Source: Kryptolebias marmoratus (Eukaryota > Chordata > Actinopteri > Cyprinodontiformes > Rivulidae). From it: 64,000 bases of DNA. The notes beneath the pieces were generated by a model. That model did no database searches. It was not told the DNA's origin and was given only the letters and a program-made list of their open reading frames with translations. The translations under genes and the position numbers were made by a program. Location: assembly GCF_001649575.2 (NCBI RefSeq), contig NC_051430.1, positions 19,481,611 to 19,545,610 on the forward strand. The letters run 5' to 3'. This document shows, in pieces, positions 1 through 13,200 of the stretch (the stretch's first letter is position 1; every line of letters starts with the position of its first letter).

Positions 1-1034
1 TCAGTAATATTCTAATTTTCTGATATGATGAATTTGAGATTTTCATTTGTTGTCATTTGTAATCATCAAAATTAAACGAAATAAACATTTGAAATATATG
101 AGTTTGTATGTAATGTATGAATATAATATACAAGTTTCACTTTTTAAATGGAATCACTGAAATCAATCTACTTTTTCATGATATTCTAATTTTATGACCA
201 GCACCTGTAAATTAGTTTGTTTGCAGGGGTTTTCAGTTTATCCCCTGAACGGCATGTCCCAAATTAACTTTTGGCCGTGCAAATTAGTCATTTAAATGAA
301 TCCCACAGTCCACACGATGATCTAAATTTGTTGCCTCAACAAAAGTGAGACAATCCACAGATATTAGTTATAAATTTGGGGACTAAAAGATGAGAATCAC
401 CTGCAAGACTATTAGCAAAAATATGATTAGATGATCTAAAATGGTTTTGATAACTTTTGCCATACGTTTTTCACTGACGGTGAGCTTCAGCAACACAGAG
501 AGCAGGTGTTGAAGATACGTTACAAATGCGTGGCAGCGTGTGCTTTCACACATGGATTAGGTGTTTCACATGTGCCATATGTGTTTCTTGGCAGAAAATA
601 CTGCAAATAAAGCTCATAAAGAAAGTGTGAAGGGGTATTTTGTGCTCTTGAGGATTTTCTTAACTTCAGGAAAGGAGCCCCCGGGTGGAATGAAGGGGTG
701 GTGAGGCAGAGTGAAGTAAACCAGCAGATGTTCACCTGAACACATTCAACTTGGCCGTTGTGTACCAGATCTGTCTCACTTTATTAGGAGACTATGTTAT
801 CACAAAAATAATTAGTTTTATTGAAACTAGACCTCATATTGGAGTATGTACTTCACAGTGTGGGCTTATTTGTTATTCATTTGTGTGATAGAACTTGACA
901 TTTATGTAAAAATTAGTTTTTCTTTCGTCTGCATCATCACATTTCAGGGAGACATGTTATAAGGAGGAACTAAAACCAGAGTTCTTACACGATGTGTTTC
1001 TGCTCTTGCTTTTTGTCAAACTCCGTTTCTTCAG
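1..1034 (+). other. pcsk5 intron (5' part outside window)
   Basis: AT-rich sequence before the first visible exon. I see no exon, RNA gene or named repeat. Confidence 0.6.
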
Positions 1035-1228
1035 GATATGTGTTTCCGAGTGCCCCAGTGGCTTTTTCCGCGACGACAGGAAGCGCTGCAAGAAGTGCTC
1101 CTCCTTGTGCGAGACCTGCGTCGGGAGTCGTAGCGACCAGTGCATCTCGTGCAAGAGCGGTTACCACTTCATCGAGGGCTCCAACACATGCGTCGCCAAC
1201 TGTGCCGACGGCTTCTACCTCGACAGCA
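1035..1228 (+). CDS. pcsk5: pcsk5 exon w1 (furin-like repeat)
   Basis: First coding exon in the window. Acceptor ttcttcag ends at 1034 and donor gtacgt starts at 1229. It begins with one base of a codon split with an upstream exon outside the window, then reads ICVSECPSGFF and onward with ten cysteines, and ends in phase 1. It matches the part of PC5 just after the P domain and first furin-like repeat. Confidence 0.9.
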
Positions 1229-4200
1229 GTACGTGTTTACGCCACCTCGGCTGGTTCCACGATTCTGCCACTCTTAACGAATGAGCACACGTGACGCCAC
1301 ACAATGTAGTCAGGGATTCTTTAGCAAACACCCCCCTCCCTTTGCTTTTGCACCCGTTTTCTCATAAAATGCTGCATCAACATCAGATTCTAATAAACCT
1401 AACGTTTGTGGGGACATTGTTTTAAATAGGATTCACTGAACAGAAAACTAGGTAGTGGCTGCTCAGTTTTGACTCTTACTTGAAGTTACTTTACTGACCA
1501 TCTATCAAATTATCAAGGATTCCTGGTTTCACTGAAATTACTCAAAGCTGGAATGGGTTTTCCACAAATGGGAAAGCAGGCTGGACTTTTAAAAAAAACA
1601 TCTGTCCACCATCTGCTTTGCAGTAAAAAAATAAATAAATCAGGAAAAGTGCTTTTGCTCTCCAGCTCACAGTGATGCCATTTTGTCCTTGATGTAACGA
1701 CTAGCTGCTTGTTTATTTTCATGTACTTTATGAATCCAACAGGACCAAAAAAAACTATTCTAGCAGCAGGTTTTCTTCCACAAAAATAAAGTTTAATGAT
1801 AACTAAAATAAAACAGATCTACAGGGACTCCCTTTGGGTTTAATTCTAGTAAATTTGCCTTTTTGTTTCTTTATAATAAATGGAGTTGTGCTGGGAATCC
1901 GCATGAAAATGATCTTTTTATAGATTAGACTTGGGTTCGAGACGTGTGCCAGTCTGAATGAATCCAGATCAGGAACAAAAGACTCCATATATCTGTTAAT
2001 TATCTGTATGTTTTTGCAGCCACATTAGTGTAAATCCTGGCAGGACTTCTGGCAGCGGATCTGAAGTGATCACAGTTCAGTCGTAATATTTCATCAGGCC
2101 AAAATCTAGTGGAGACTTTTCCCTTTGAAATGTTGGCTCAGCTTAACATTGTGTTGTTTCTTTTAAACGAGCAAACTAGTTTACTTTCTTTTTATCACTC
2201 TGCCAGCAAAACTAGAAGAATTCTTGCTTCTTTTTTTCAACACACTGACAGATGAGTTTTTTTTGTTTTTGCACTTTTCAGAATCGAGAAAATTGTAAAG
2301 AAAATTATGTGACGTTGGGTGAATAAAGTGAGATACTTTATGCTGAAGATAACCTTAGAGATTGTGGGCACCTACCCTTAAAATCATTAAAGATGGGATT
2401 GTTTTTAGAATTCTGATACTGCCCGGTTACGTTCTTCGTCACGTAGTGTTTTTCTGCTAAAAGTGGTGAATTAATAATGATCCACATTTCTTAAGAACTG
2501 TCTAATGTCCATTTAGTTTACTAGCAATTTGACATGAAAAGGGGAAAAAAAGGAAGAAATTACTCCTGCTTTAATTGAATTGCTGTTAAATAAGACATAA
2601 AATGGCCTTTTCTTTTTGTTGAAATCATTTCACAGTCTGTCTAAGTCTTTCTTCATCAACCCTTAATAATTTTGCGATTCTTAGAAATCTCTCCAGTAAC
2701 CTTTAATTATGCTCCATCTCCCCCTGTTGTGCTCTTTTTGTCATAGCAAAGCTGCATAAAAACCTGCAGGGAATATGACATTCATGAGTCTTTTTTTTTA
2801 ATATAGAAACAACAACTTTAATTAGTAAATGTCATCAAACCTTTGTCTTTAAATGATAGTTGTTGCTGAGGGCAGCGGGTCCAAGTGTGAAGTGAAACTT
2901 TGTCTTATTGCCTGAAGTCGTCCGTTTGAAACACTCCACTGAAATCAAGTTTTTAAAACTGTTGAGCTGCTGTGGAAAATATGAAAACAAAACAAAGAGA
3001 CATATTTATTATATTAAAAGATGTACCTAGGATTTTGTTGTTGTTGTTTTTCTTAAATATATGCCCATTTTTCACTTGAGAGGGGATTTTTAGAAATCTT
3101 CCTTGCAGCATAATTTTTGTTTTTGCCCATTCAGTTGATTTCATTATTCATCCACTTAAATCGCAGCCCTTCCTCCCATCTTATACTCCTCACTAGTTGT
3201 TTTTATCCTTTTGATACCGTTTTGTTTTTGTTTTTTTTTCTCCCGAATGCATCTTAAATCCAGTCCAGCCGCTGTTTGACAATCTCTCTGTCTTTTAGAT
3301 TCCAACATATGCAGAAGATGTCAAGAAAACTGCAAGAAATGCACAAGCTTCAATATTTGCACAGAATGTAAACGGGGGACGAGGTAAGCTGGAAGCCATA
3401 TTGAACTGAAAAAAAAAACCAATTCCTGATTAGATTAAAAGAGCTGATTCATTTGGTGTCTTGCTGTAGCAAAAAGAGGTTGGATAGGAAAGAAACTTTT
3501 ATAATGACAGTCTAACATTTTCTCACCTCATGCAGTAATTGATCATTTCTATGCAAGTGAGGAAGATTGAAACATTTTTCTCCATCTGTCTTCATTTACT
3601 TTCACATTAGTTTTCCCTTTTCTTTTGCCTTTATGAACAAATGTTGTGAGACAAATTGCTCGTCTTAAGCAAGAGCCTTTTTGTTGCACCTGTATGCCAC
3701 CTTGTAGCTGTTAAGAACCGCCATAAATCATCCTCAGGTGTGATTTCTTACAGTCTGCTATGTTTTAGGAAACATTTGTCTTTCATTCACACCTTCACGC
3801 ACACTCATTTCTACACCCTAGCTTTTGACCACTGTGGAAGAAACGTGACTAAACGGCAAATTCTCAGATTATTGGAGGACTCCACCTTTCCAACCACAAA
3901 AAAAGCCTAATTTCCCTCAAGAATATGTCTTGATTTTTTATTTTTTTTAATCAGGTAATTCATACAAAAATGTTTAAAACTGCTGAAAATCTGCATTGAG
4001 TGTCAGTGTTGTGGTTTCATGATAACAATCTTTTGTTGCTCTGCAGGGATACTCTGCTGCTAATTTAGAGCCGCATATTACAGTGAGTTGGGGTTTTGGG
4101 TTTACAGCATGAAACGATGAAGAAACCAGGATTTTTCTCACTTGGGAGCCCAAAGTGAGCAAACCTATATTTACCCTGTGACCCAGACGTATTCACATCT

Positions 4201-7200
4201 ACAAAAGCTTGTCACATAATGAGGATATTTAATGTTTGGAGGAGCTTTTATTAGAAACCCTGAAGTTTTAGTTATGTTCAAGTTTATTTTATTTGTGGGT
4301 TTTTTTTGACCACTACACTTGACCTGAGAGAGGATAGGGCGTTTTAAAGTGATGTAATTTCCAAAGGATCATGAACGCAACACTTGAAGTGTTTTAAAAC
4401 ATTTTGAGGTCTTGAACCTAACTGTAAGTGTTCAATGCAGCCAGAGGTGGAGGTGGAGGCCATATTTCCCCAGAACGCCATTGAAATCTCGCTAAGACTC
4501 GGTCTACACACACACACACACACACACACGCTCTGCTCCCCCTCTTCCACTTAGCCCTACATTAATGCTCTGTTAGGAGCCAGGGAGGAAGAGAGGACCA
4601 GATCATTTCTGGGAAACTGTGGCTAACGCATACCAGCTGTTTTTCAGCTCGGCGCAGCGAACTCACAACCTGTTCTCACTGTGACTTCACAGAAAGGGAC
4701 TTTATAACCTCCAAACCTGCATTCGGACTGACCTTTATCCTGACATCTGGCACAAAAGCCAAAATCACTTGTTCTGGGTCAAAACCACAGATGCTTTTCC
4801 AGACTGATCTTTTTTTTCCCTGCATGTTAGACAAAATATGCACCAAAGGCCAGTTGTTATGTACACCATCCAGGAGAAAGTACTACTAGTTCTGCAGGTG
4901 TTTTTTCTTTGTTTACTTTGTTTTGTCTTTGCTCTTATGGTGTCAGACCATCTTTCTCTAATATGGAGCTTTACCTAAATGCTTTTTGGTGAAATTTGCC
5001 ATGAAGGTATGAATATGTGTTTTATCTTTTCTTTTTTTTTTCTCCCAGTCTTCAAGGAAACAAGTGTCAGATGACCTGCCACCCAGGAACTTATTACAAC
5101 GGCCACAGGAGGACTTGTGAGCACTGTCATCGAGCCTGTGCCACCTGCGCAGGTGGGAGGAGATTTAATAACAAACTACCACTCGGCAGACAGTTGTAAT
5201 AAGCTTTTTGATAAGGTATTTTGAGGATATGTATATATTCCCGTGTTCTGCAGGCACAGGTGCAGAAGCATGCACCAAGTGTGCAGATGGATATTTGCTC
5301 GAGGACTGGCGGTGTGTGTTGACGTGCAGCCCTGGTACTTACCTGTCAGAGCAAACCTCAGACAACGGACAGGTGCAGAGGTCCTGTAAGAAGTGAGTCA
5401 GCACGCCTGCGAACACTTTAACACAACACAGCAGTCTGAAATGTTTTGCCCTTTTGTTTTTTGTTTTATTAAAGGGCTGAAAAAGCAAACCTTTTTTTGT
5501 CCACGAAAGTGAAGTTTAGGTTTATATCTTAATTAAAATCCAAATATATCTATTTCTAGTACAATTTTCCCTGCTCCGATTAACTTCAAAAGCTGCCTTG
5601 ATATCCATCCAATTGCCACTCCAACAAAATATGTATAACAAGCATCCAAAAAAATTGTCACATTGAAGTCTTTTATGATATTTAGAAGTGGGTTTCTTCC
5701 TCCAATCAGAAATATGCAATGTTTTTTGGACTTGCTTTTCTTTTCCAGCCTTAGAATGAGAACTACTGACCAGTACTTTTTGTTTTTGAAGTAAAGAGCT
5801 TTACTATAAACTGGCACAAAATGCCTGGAAAAAAAAATCCTCTCTTTACATGCATAATCTGAATCCTTAAGCTACACGTCTAAAGAATTCTCCAAAAATT
5901 CAGGCTCCATAAATCATTTTGAATCCTACCATACATCTTTTTCATAAATGCTACATAACTGAGACTAATATTCTATTTGCATGACCAGTATTGTTATATT
6001 AAGAATAATACATTAAAATAGTCACTGAGTTCATTCAGACAACCTACAGCAGAGAGTGTAGTTTAAATGAAATGCTTTAAAATGATAAAAACTAACAAAA
6101 ACAGCTGTTATGATAGATATTGTGGAGATTTGCTGCAGACAAATCTGATGCCTCACTCTTTTATAATATTAATGTGTGTACGGGGAAAAGGAGAAATTAA
6201 AACAAAATTTGAGGTACTTCATTATTTGAAAAGTAAGTCTTATATCATAATCTATCTCACAGAGTCCATTTCCCTTATTATTCCTTATGATGCATTCCTG
6301 GTTTCACTCTCTCAGCTTGAATTATTTATTGCTCTCTTGACCCTTCATTTCTCTCAGTTTTCGTCTCTGTCAGCTCCTCCTCCTTTAATAAGAAACTTAG
6401 CTCAGATCACGTCCATTTTCACCCAGGGTGGGATTTTTGATTCAGCTGTGTTCCCAATTTTCCGTTTTACTCTTTACTTCGCCTCTTAGTTCCTAACAAA
6501 CATCACAGTTAACTGTCGTTGGAAATGAAGAGAATTTATGAACTCCGGATATTATTCCCCTATGTTCCATGGTTTAAAGAGGAAGTTCAGAAACTTTGAA
6601 ATGGAGTTTTGTGGAAAGGTTATGGTCAATTAATATCTTACCTGTTGTAGATAGTACTTTGAGTGACTTCATTTTGGAGAAATTTAGATAAATTCTGACC
6701 GAATTTATGAGCTAAGTCTGAGCAAAGCCAAGACCAAACAGATTTCTGTCGTCCTAAAACGACTCAAACCTCAAAACCTTTAGACATGTGAACACGGTTT
6801 TATAAACCTTTATTCCATTGTCAAATTCTCATTACACGGCTGTTTATATATAATTTTATGGTTATTTACAGGTGCAAATGGCAGGAGCAGCTAGTTGTTG
6901 CACTTCAGGTGCAGCGAGATCATAATATTTCTGTCAGAATAACCATGTAATGCAGAACTGATGACAATGTGAGGATTGTAAAAATGGTATGGCTATGAAA
7001 TTTTCGAGACTGAAGTTGTTTTTAGGACAGCAGCGATCCACTTTGGTCTTTACTCCGCTCAGACTGGCCATCAGTCTGGTCAGAATTAAACTCTTTTTTT
7101 CTTCAAGCTGAGTTTGTTCAAAGAGAACAACATGAACAGGTGTGATGTTAACCATTCATAACTTTGCCACAAAAACAACCATTTAACAGATCTGTTGGCT

Positions 7201-10200
7201 GCTGTTTCGCCCACTAACAGCTTACTATGTGAAGCACACTCTGGAGTAAAACAAATAATGAACATATATTCAATAAATATGGGTTTTTTTTAATTACTTC
7301 AGGTAATGTCCTTTGTTTTGTTTTCTTTTCCCTGGGTTGCAACTAATTAGCGACTGAAAACAGGTGAGTTTTCTGTTGTGACCAGCGAGCCGTGTGGCCA
7401 CATTTCTAGGGGGGCTGTTTTTGAAGCTTACATCCTTTTTTCACGAGCACAGCTTGTAAAACTGCAGTCTTGGCTGTGCACATTATTTTGTTGTTCACTT
7501 CCTCCCACAGCATACCGGCCTCAGCAGCTGCCCCCACATTTATGATATAATCCACCGGAGGACACTTAAAATGAACACCGGGCAGTTTAGGCCAGTTTTT
7601 CTATATTTTTTATTGCTCATCCATCGGTGTGGGGTTTTTGACCTGGACATGTCGGATGTTTCCTGTCGTTAGAGAGCTCCCCGCAGGTGTTAAAATTCAG
7701 CTCTGGCTCTCTTGAAACGACTCTGTGACTATTTTTGAGGAAAACAAATTGTCGCCCTACGTTCAAAACTCAAGTGAGCCCCTCTGCGACGAACACAAAG
7801 AAACTGGGAACCATCACAAATGTTTTTGTGACACTTTGGAGACTCCCTCACATATCATTCGCCGACGAAACCAGCCCAGTGAGATGCTGGCATGAGGCGT
7901 ATTTATTCATGCAAATGGCTCATAAGAGTTACAAATCCTGATGTGATTCTTCGTACATCCTTCACCAGGTGTGACAATAGCTGCTTCGAGTGTTTGGGTC
8001 CAGGGGAGAGAAACTGCAGCAGCTGTAATAATGGTTACAATCTGGAGTCAGGAGCCTGTGTGGTCAGCACCATCTGCAAAGATGGTGAGTTGTCAGCTTT
8101 CATATTTTTACATGGTCCTTACGTCTGTACATTTTGTTCCTATCTCCCAGAGAAGATGTATATATCTACTGTGCTGTGAAATTATTCAGTAAAAAAAAAA
8201 AAGTTTGACTATTCAACTGTCCAGAGAGGTGACACATTTAAAATATTCTACTAAAGTTTAGATGCAGAAATGAAAAAAAGCAGTAACTCCAAACTGCACT
8301 GTTGTGAAGCACAGAGAAGGATTTTGCTTGTGTCCTTTTAAAAATATGTTTAACATTGCACTAACACCTTTAATTAAACTGCTCACTGTTTCAGCTTTAA
8401 AGCAGGAAAGTTGTCTGTCTTCACTTCCTTTTAGTTTTATGTGCTACGTATTAACAATATGAACGTGTTATTAATATGAAGACTAACTGAAAATACTCCC
8501 TGGCAAGATCCCTTTCTTTTATTCTAACAAAGCTTATCTTTTCTTGGTTTGTTTTCTTTTAAATGCTGAAAAGCTTCTTGATAACTTCCATTTGTCATCT
8601 TTGCATTATCTTTAGCTGTATGTTTTCTTTGTTTTGTTCCCTGTGCTTCCTGGTCTGGTCATTTTGTTCTCAAAACTGTGCATGTCGGGCGTACCAATCT
8701 GTAAAAGGAAAAACTTCTGTGTTTTACTAACAATCTGATGTCACAGTCTGATTCTGCTGCTTTGACTAAAGCCTGCGATCTGCTGCTTTAGCCAAAACCT
8801 TTAACTTAAGATGAAAACATGGCCGTGTGATGAGATGAAGCTCTGTGGAGAAAAATGGCTTCACAGCGTGACCTTTCTATTGAAAATGATTCTGCATTAA
8901 GTGCACCCTCAGCCTGTTTCCTGCCGTCCTGAGTCAGAGGCCTTGTTATGCAGACTGACAGCTAAAAAATAAGATGCTCTTTATAAACGAACTTGCGTGC
9001 AGGTTGCTCAGACTGATGGTCCACTGTTGGTCTTTTTGTTTGGTGAAATGACACAAAGTTGTAAGTTTTATAAAAAAAAATTTTTTTACTTTTACTAATT
9101 GTGTGACATTTTTTTCTCTCTTTCTGTTTCTCCTAAATCTTTTTTTCTCCCCCCCGTTTCTCCTGACACGGATCCAATCACTCCGCTGGACTACAATCAT
9201 TTTCCACCTCGATGAACATCACCTGTGATTGGATCAAAACGCTCTTCCTGTCACCTGAACCTGTCTCCTGACCAATCATGCGACTCTACCTTTTATTCAA
9301 CCACGACCGATGCTTCTGCCCTCTGTTGTTTGTTTGTTTGTGTGTTTTTGTGTGGCTGTCTCTCCCCTTTCCCTCCTTCCAACCCCCCCCCTGCTGTATC
9401 TTTTCTTCCTGCTCTGTGGAAAGCAAATGAAGAATCTTGGGCGGAAGGCAGTTTCTGCGTGCTAGTTAAAAGGAACAATCTTTGCCAGAGGAGAGTGCTG
9501 CAGCAGCTGTGCTGCAGAACGTGCTCGCAAAAGGGGTGACTGAACGTAGTCGCCGCGCATAAAGGGAGCGCGGGGGGGGGACGAATGTGGGGGCACAGGG
9601 GGCACCCCCTCCTTCTCAACCCCCCCTGCCCACGCATTCACAGTCACATAATTTATAAGAAAATCTGTGCCTCTTAAAAAGGACTGCATCGGAGGTGCGA
9701 TGACAGGACTACAACAAACCTACCTTTTTCTGTACGGGGGACATACATGTGGTCAGGGCTTAAAACGACTGGGACTTACTTAAAAAAAAACAAAAAAAAA
9801 AACGAGCTAATGAAAACAAACATAAAAATAAAAACAAAAGAATAAAAGTGTTGGTATTTTGTGACCAAAGCATTGATGCCAAAATAATTGAACCTTCTTT
9901 TTTTTTTTTGTTGCCAGTGTACAAAGCATAGATAAAAACAGGAGCCACTCAGCCTGTGAATCGCTCAATACATCTGTGTGCATTTTTAAAATATATATAT
10001 ATATTTTGGCCCCTCTTTCTCATCTCTCTTCAGTGTTAACAATAAACAGATGGAAAGTAAATATACATTAGAAAAGGCCATGGTTTTCTGCCTGTAAATA
10101 TATGTCTGAGAAGAAGAAAAAAAAAGTACTCACTCAGTAATGTGAAAATTATGCGTGTCTGGGCTGACTTTGTTTTTTTTGGGAGAGAAGACAAATTCAC

Positions 10201-13200
10201 AGTTTAATATACACCACACACACGCACACACACAGTGCACTGATGCATATACACACGCCACACACACGCACTTATAAACATAAACACAGGCGCATAAATT
10301 AGCCACTACTTGAAGTTGCAGACGCTGCAGTGTTTGTCGAGACTGATGCACGTTACTGACCAGAATAAACTCATTTCATTTACTTCAAACATCAGGCTGC
10401 CCCTCTTTAAATAGTGTGTGTGTGTGTTTATCTTCATTGGTGTGTCTCGGAGAATGCCATTAATTCTTGATGTAAGCCCAGACAGCATTGATTTATTCAA
10501 GAGGTGTACTACAAGACGAGTCGATAGTCATTCTTTCCAGATCATTCTGCTGGGTGGGAACGCTGCAGTAAATTATGATGACTCTTTGTGGTCTTAGGGA
10601 TGTACCGATGCCACGTTTTCACACACAAGATCAAGTTTCTTGATATGAAACTTTTGGCCTAAAACTGAGGAATGATTTTATCCACTGCAGTGACTTAACG
10701 GCTTAAAGCTTCACCTTTTATTTTATCAGATAAAGAAACTGAAATTTCACTTGGCTTCCCTTTCTACATGCCATTATATAATATGAATATTGTATCTGTA
10801 TCGGTGCATCCCTACATGTTACTGTTCTCAAATAAAATAGAGTTTTAGAAGTTTCTGCTCTCTTCATTCCATTATATTGACAAAAACGCATCGACTGGGG
10901 CACCCTGCTAAACCATGGACAAGTAAGGTCAAGTAATGGCACAGAGATGACTCTTTTGTCATGTTTTATTCGCAGATAAAGCTCACTGATTGGCAGGCTG
11001 ATGGTTTTTATTGATATTATAGTCAAAATTCAGATTTAGAAACCTTGTAGTCAGTCAAGCCTCGGGAAAAAAATAAAAATAAAACAAAGCTTTTTATTCT
11101 CTGTTTACATTGTATTTAGTAGTGTTAAAAGTGAACTGAATGAAGAGTCGAATTAAAAAAAAACAAACATTTAAATATTTTTGAGCCAAAAAAAAACAAA
11201 CAAAAAATACATATTTTTGTGATAAGGCCAGGACATTGCAGATATCTGTCTGCCTCTGAACCTTACCTGATGGAGCTCAAACATTATTCTGGAGATGCTG
11301 GATTTAACTAAAAGAAAATATTAAGAATTTTATTGTTTTTCTTGGGTTGTCATGCCTGCAGCTTGAGCATTTACAGTATTAGATGAATTGTTGTACTGTC
11401 AGCTGGTTATGGTTCTTGATTTGTAATAAAGGTTGATGAATCCCCTGTTTTTGGTTAACAAACAACAACAGCAACAACAACAAAAAAAAAACTTAATCCT
11501 GGTCATTGTTTAAGATGACTTGTGACTGTGTGTGATAGCAGACACACACACACGCAAACCCTCATATAAAAGCTGTTTTTAATGTGTACGTGTGACATAT
11601 CTGTGACAATGCATTATTAATGTTACTCAAAATCCTAGTTTTGAAAAATACTTTTTTTTTTTTTACTTAAGTGTTCTTATTAAAATGTTTAATCTGTTCA
11701 TGGTTTTGTTGTCTTTCAGTTTCCATTAATCCCATTTTTGACAGCATGAAGTAACCGGTTTTCACCAATTTATTGTGGATAAGTTCGATCACGTTGGTTA
11801 GGTGAAAGTTTCTCATGCTGGACTCGGAGCACATGTTTGTGCTCTTAATGACAATTAGAGAATAAATATTACCAAATGTTAGGTTTCGCTGCCTCGTTAA
11901 ATGTGTCTGCTTCATGTCGTAATTGTGCTTTCGTGCAGGAGGACTGGATGAGAGTGAGTGCGGAGTTTATAATCTATGGATTTATTGTCAGATCCTCAGC
12001 AGCCAGCTTTCTGGCCACATCGCAGTAATTGTTTTGTCAGATTCAATTTTTAAGGTTTTCCTGGAGGGGAATTCCTTTGTTACTGCGCTCCAGTGGGGAA
12101 ATAAAATGAGTAAACAGATGATTGAAACTGACACACAGCAAATAAAATACAGCGAATAGAAAGCGTTATCTAAACATGTTTGAACTGAAATAGTAAATAA
12201 AAAAATCTACTTGTAATTAAATAAATTTATGTACCAGAGTAGTTTTTTATTGTGGGGTTTTTTATGTTATAATAATGGAGTAGTATTTCTATTATTGTGA
12301 GACGTTTTACATAAATTTGATAAAATCTTAATAGCATCAAACTTGTTTTCAATGATTTATGATCTCTGGGATTAAATATTATGCATCCTGTTCTAATCAG
12401 TGAAATAACACATACTAACAGTCTGACGTAATGTGGTTGGATAGTGAAAGGTCAAAACGGAACACCTTACACAACTATTTCTAAAACAGGCGAGCAGCAG
12501 GAGGATTAAAACTTTATCCACACTCGGGGTAAAAATTTATTGTCTTGTTTATGTGACCTTTGTCAAAGAACGGCAACACCTTCAAAAAAGGTCCAGAGTT
12601 TGTCCGTCACATTTAAACACGTGTATGAACAATTCTGTACAACTGATTTGGCTTTTTTTAGTTTTATCTTATAAAATCTTATAAATAATGTAAAGTCTTT
12701 TTTTTTCACAGTCAATACATGGGGCCTTTTCAAATTTAAAATGACAGTCTGCTTTCTCCAAGCGTTCATCCCAAATCTCTCTAATTAAAGCTTTATTTGC
12801 TCCGGTTTTTGAGCTGACTCCATAGAAACAGACGCGTCCACGTTGTGGGTAGCCGATGAGGAGCTTTTGCTGCAGAGATTAATAATACATATCTGAACCC
12901 AGGTCAAGAAATACACAGCCACTGATAAACAAAATGTGGGTAATATTCCTCTGCCACCCCCCGCAGGGCCTAATAAAGTCATATTTTTTGACCCATTAGA
13001 TTTGCAGAGGGCAGGAGGAGGAAGGGTCAGGGAATTGGGATGCAGAATCAGGTGTGTCAGTGAGACAGCAGCTCTTTTTTTTTTTTTTTCCGAACAGACT
13101 CCTAAAAGACTCAGGCGAGTTCATTACAGAGGAAAAGTTTTACTACCGCGAGTGAAAAGCTCTGTTTCTTCTCTCCATTCAGTTCCTGTTTGGCAGTGAC

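Noticed and set aside
6067..6489. 140-codon plus-strand frame
   Set aside because: Lies in a pcsk5 intron, AT-driven hydrophobic composition, no fitting splice sites or recognised similarity.
9293..9689. Minus-strand frames over the A-form exon
   Set aside because: Shadows of the PC5A terminal exon and its GC-rich flank.
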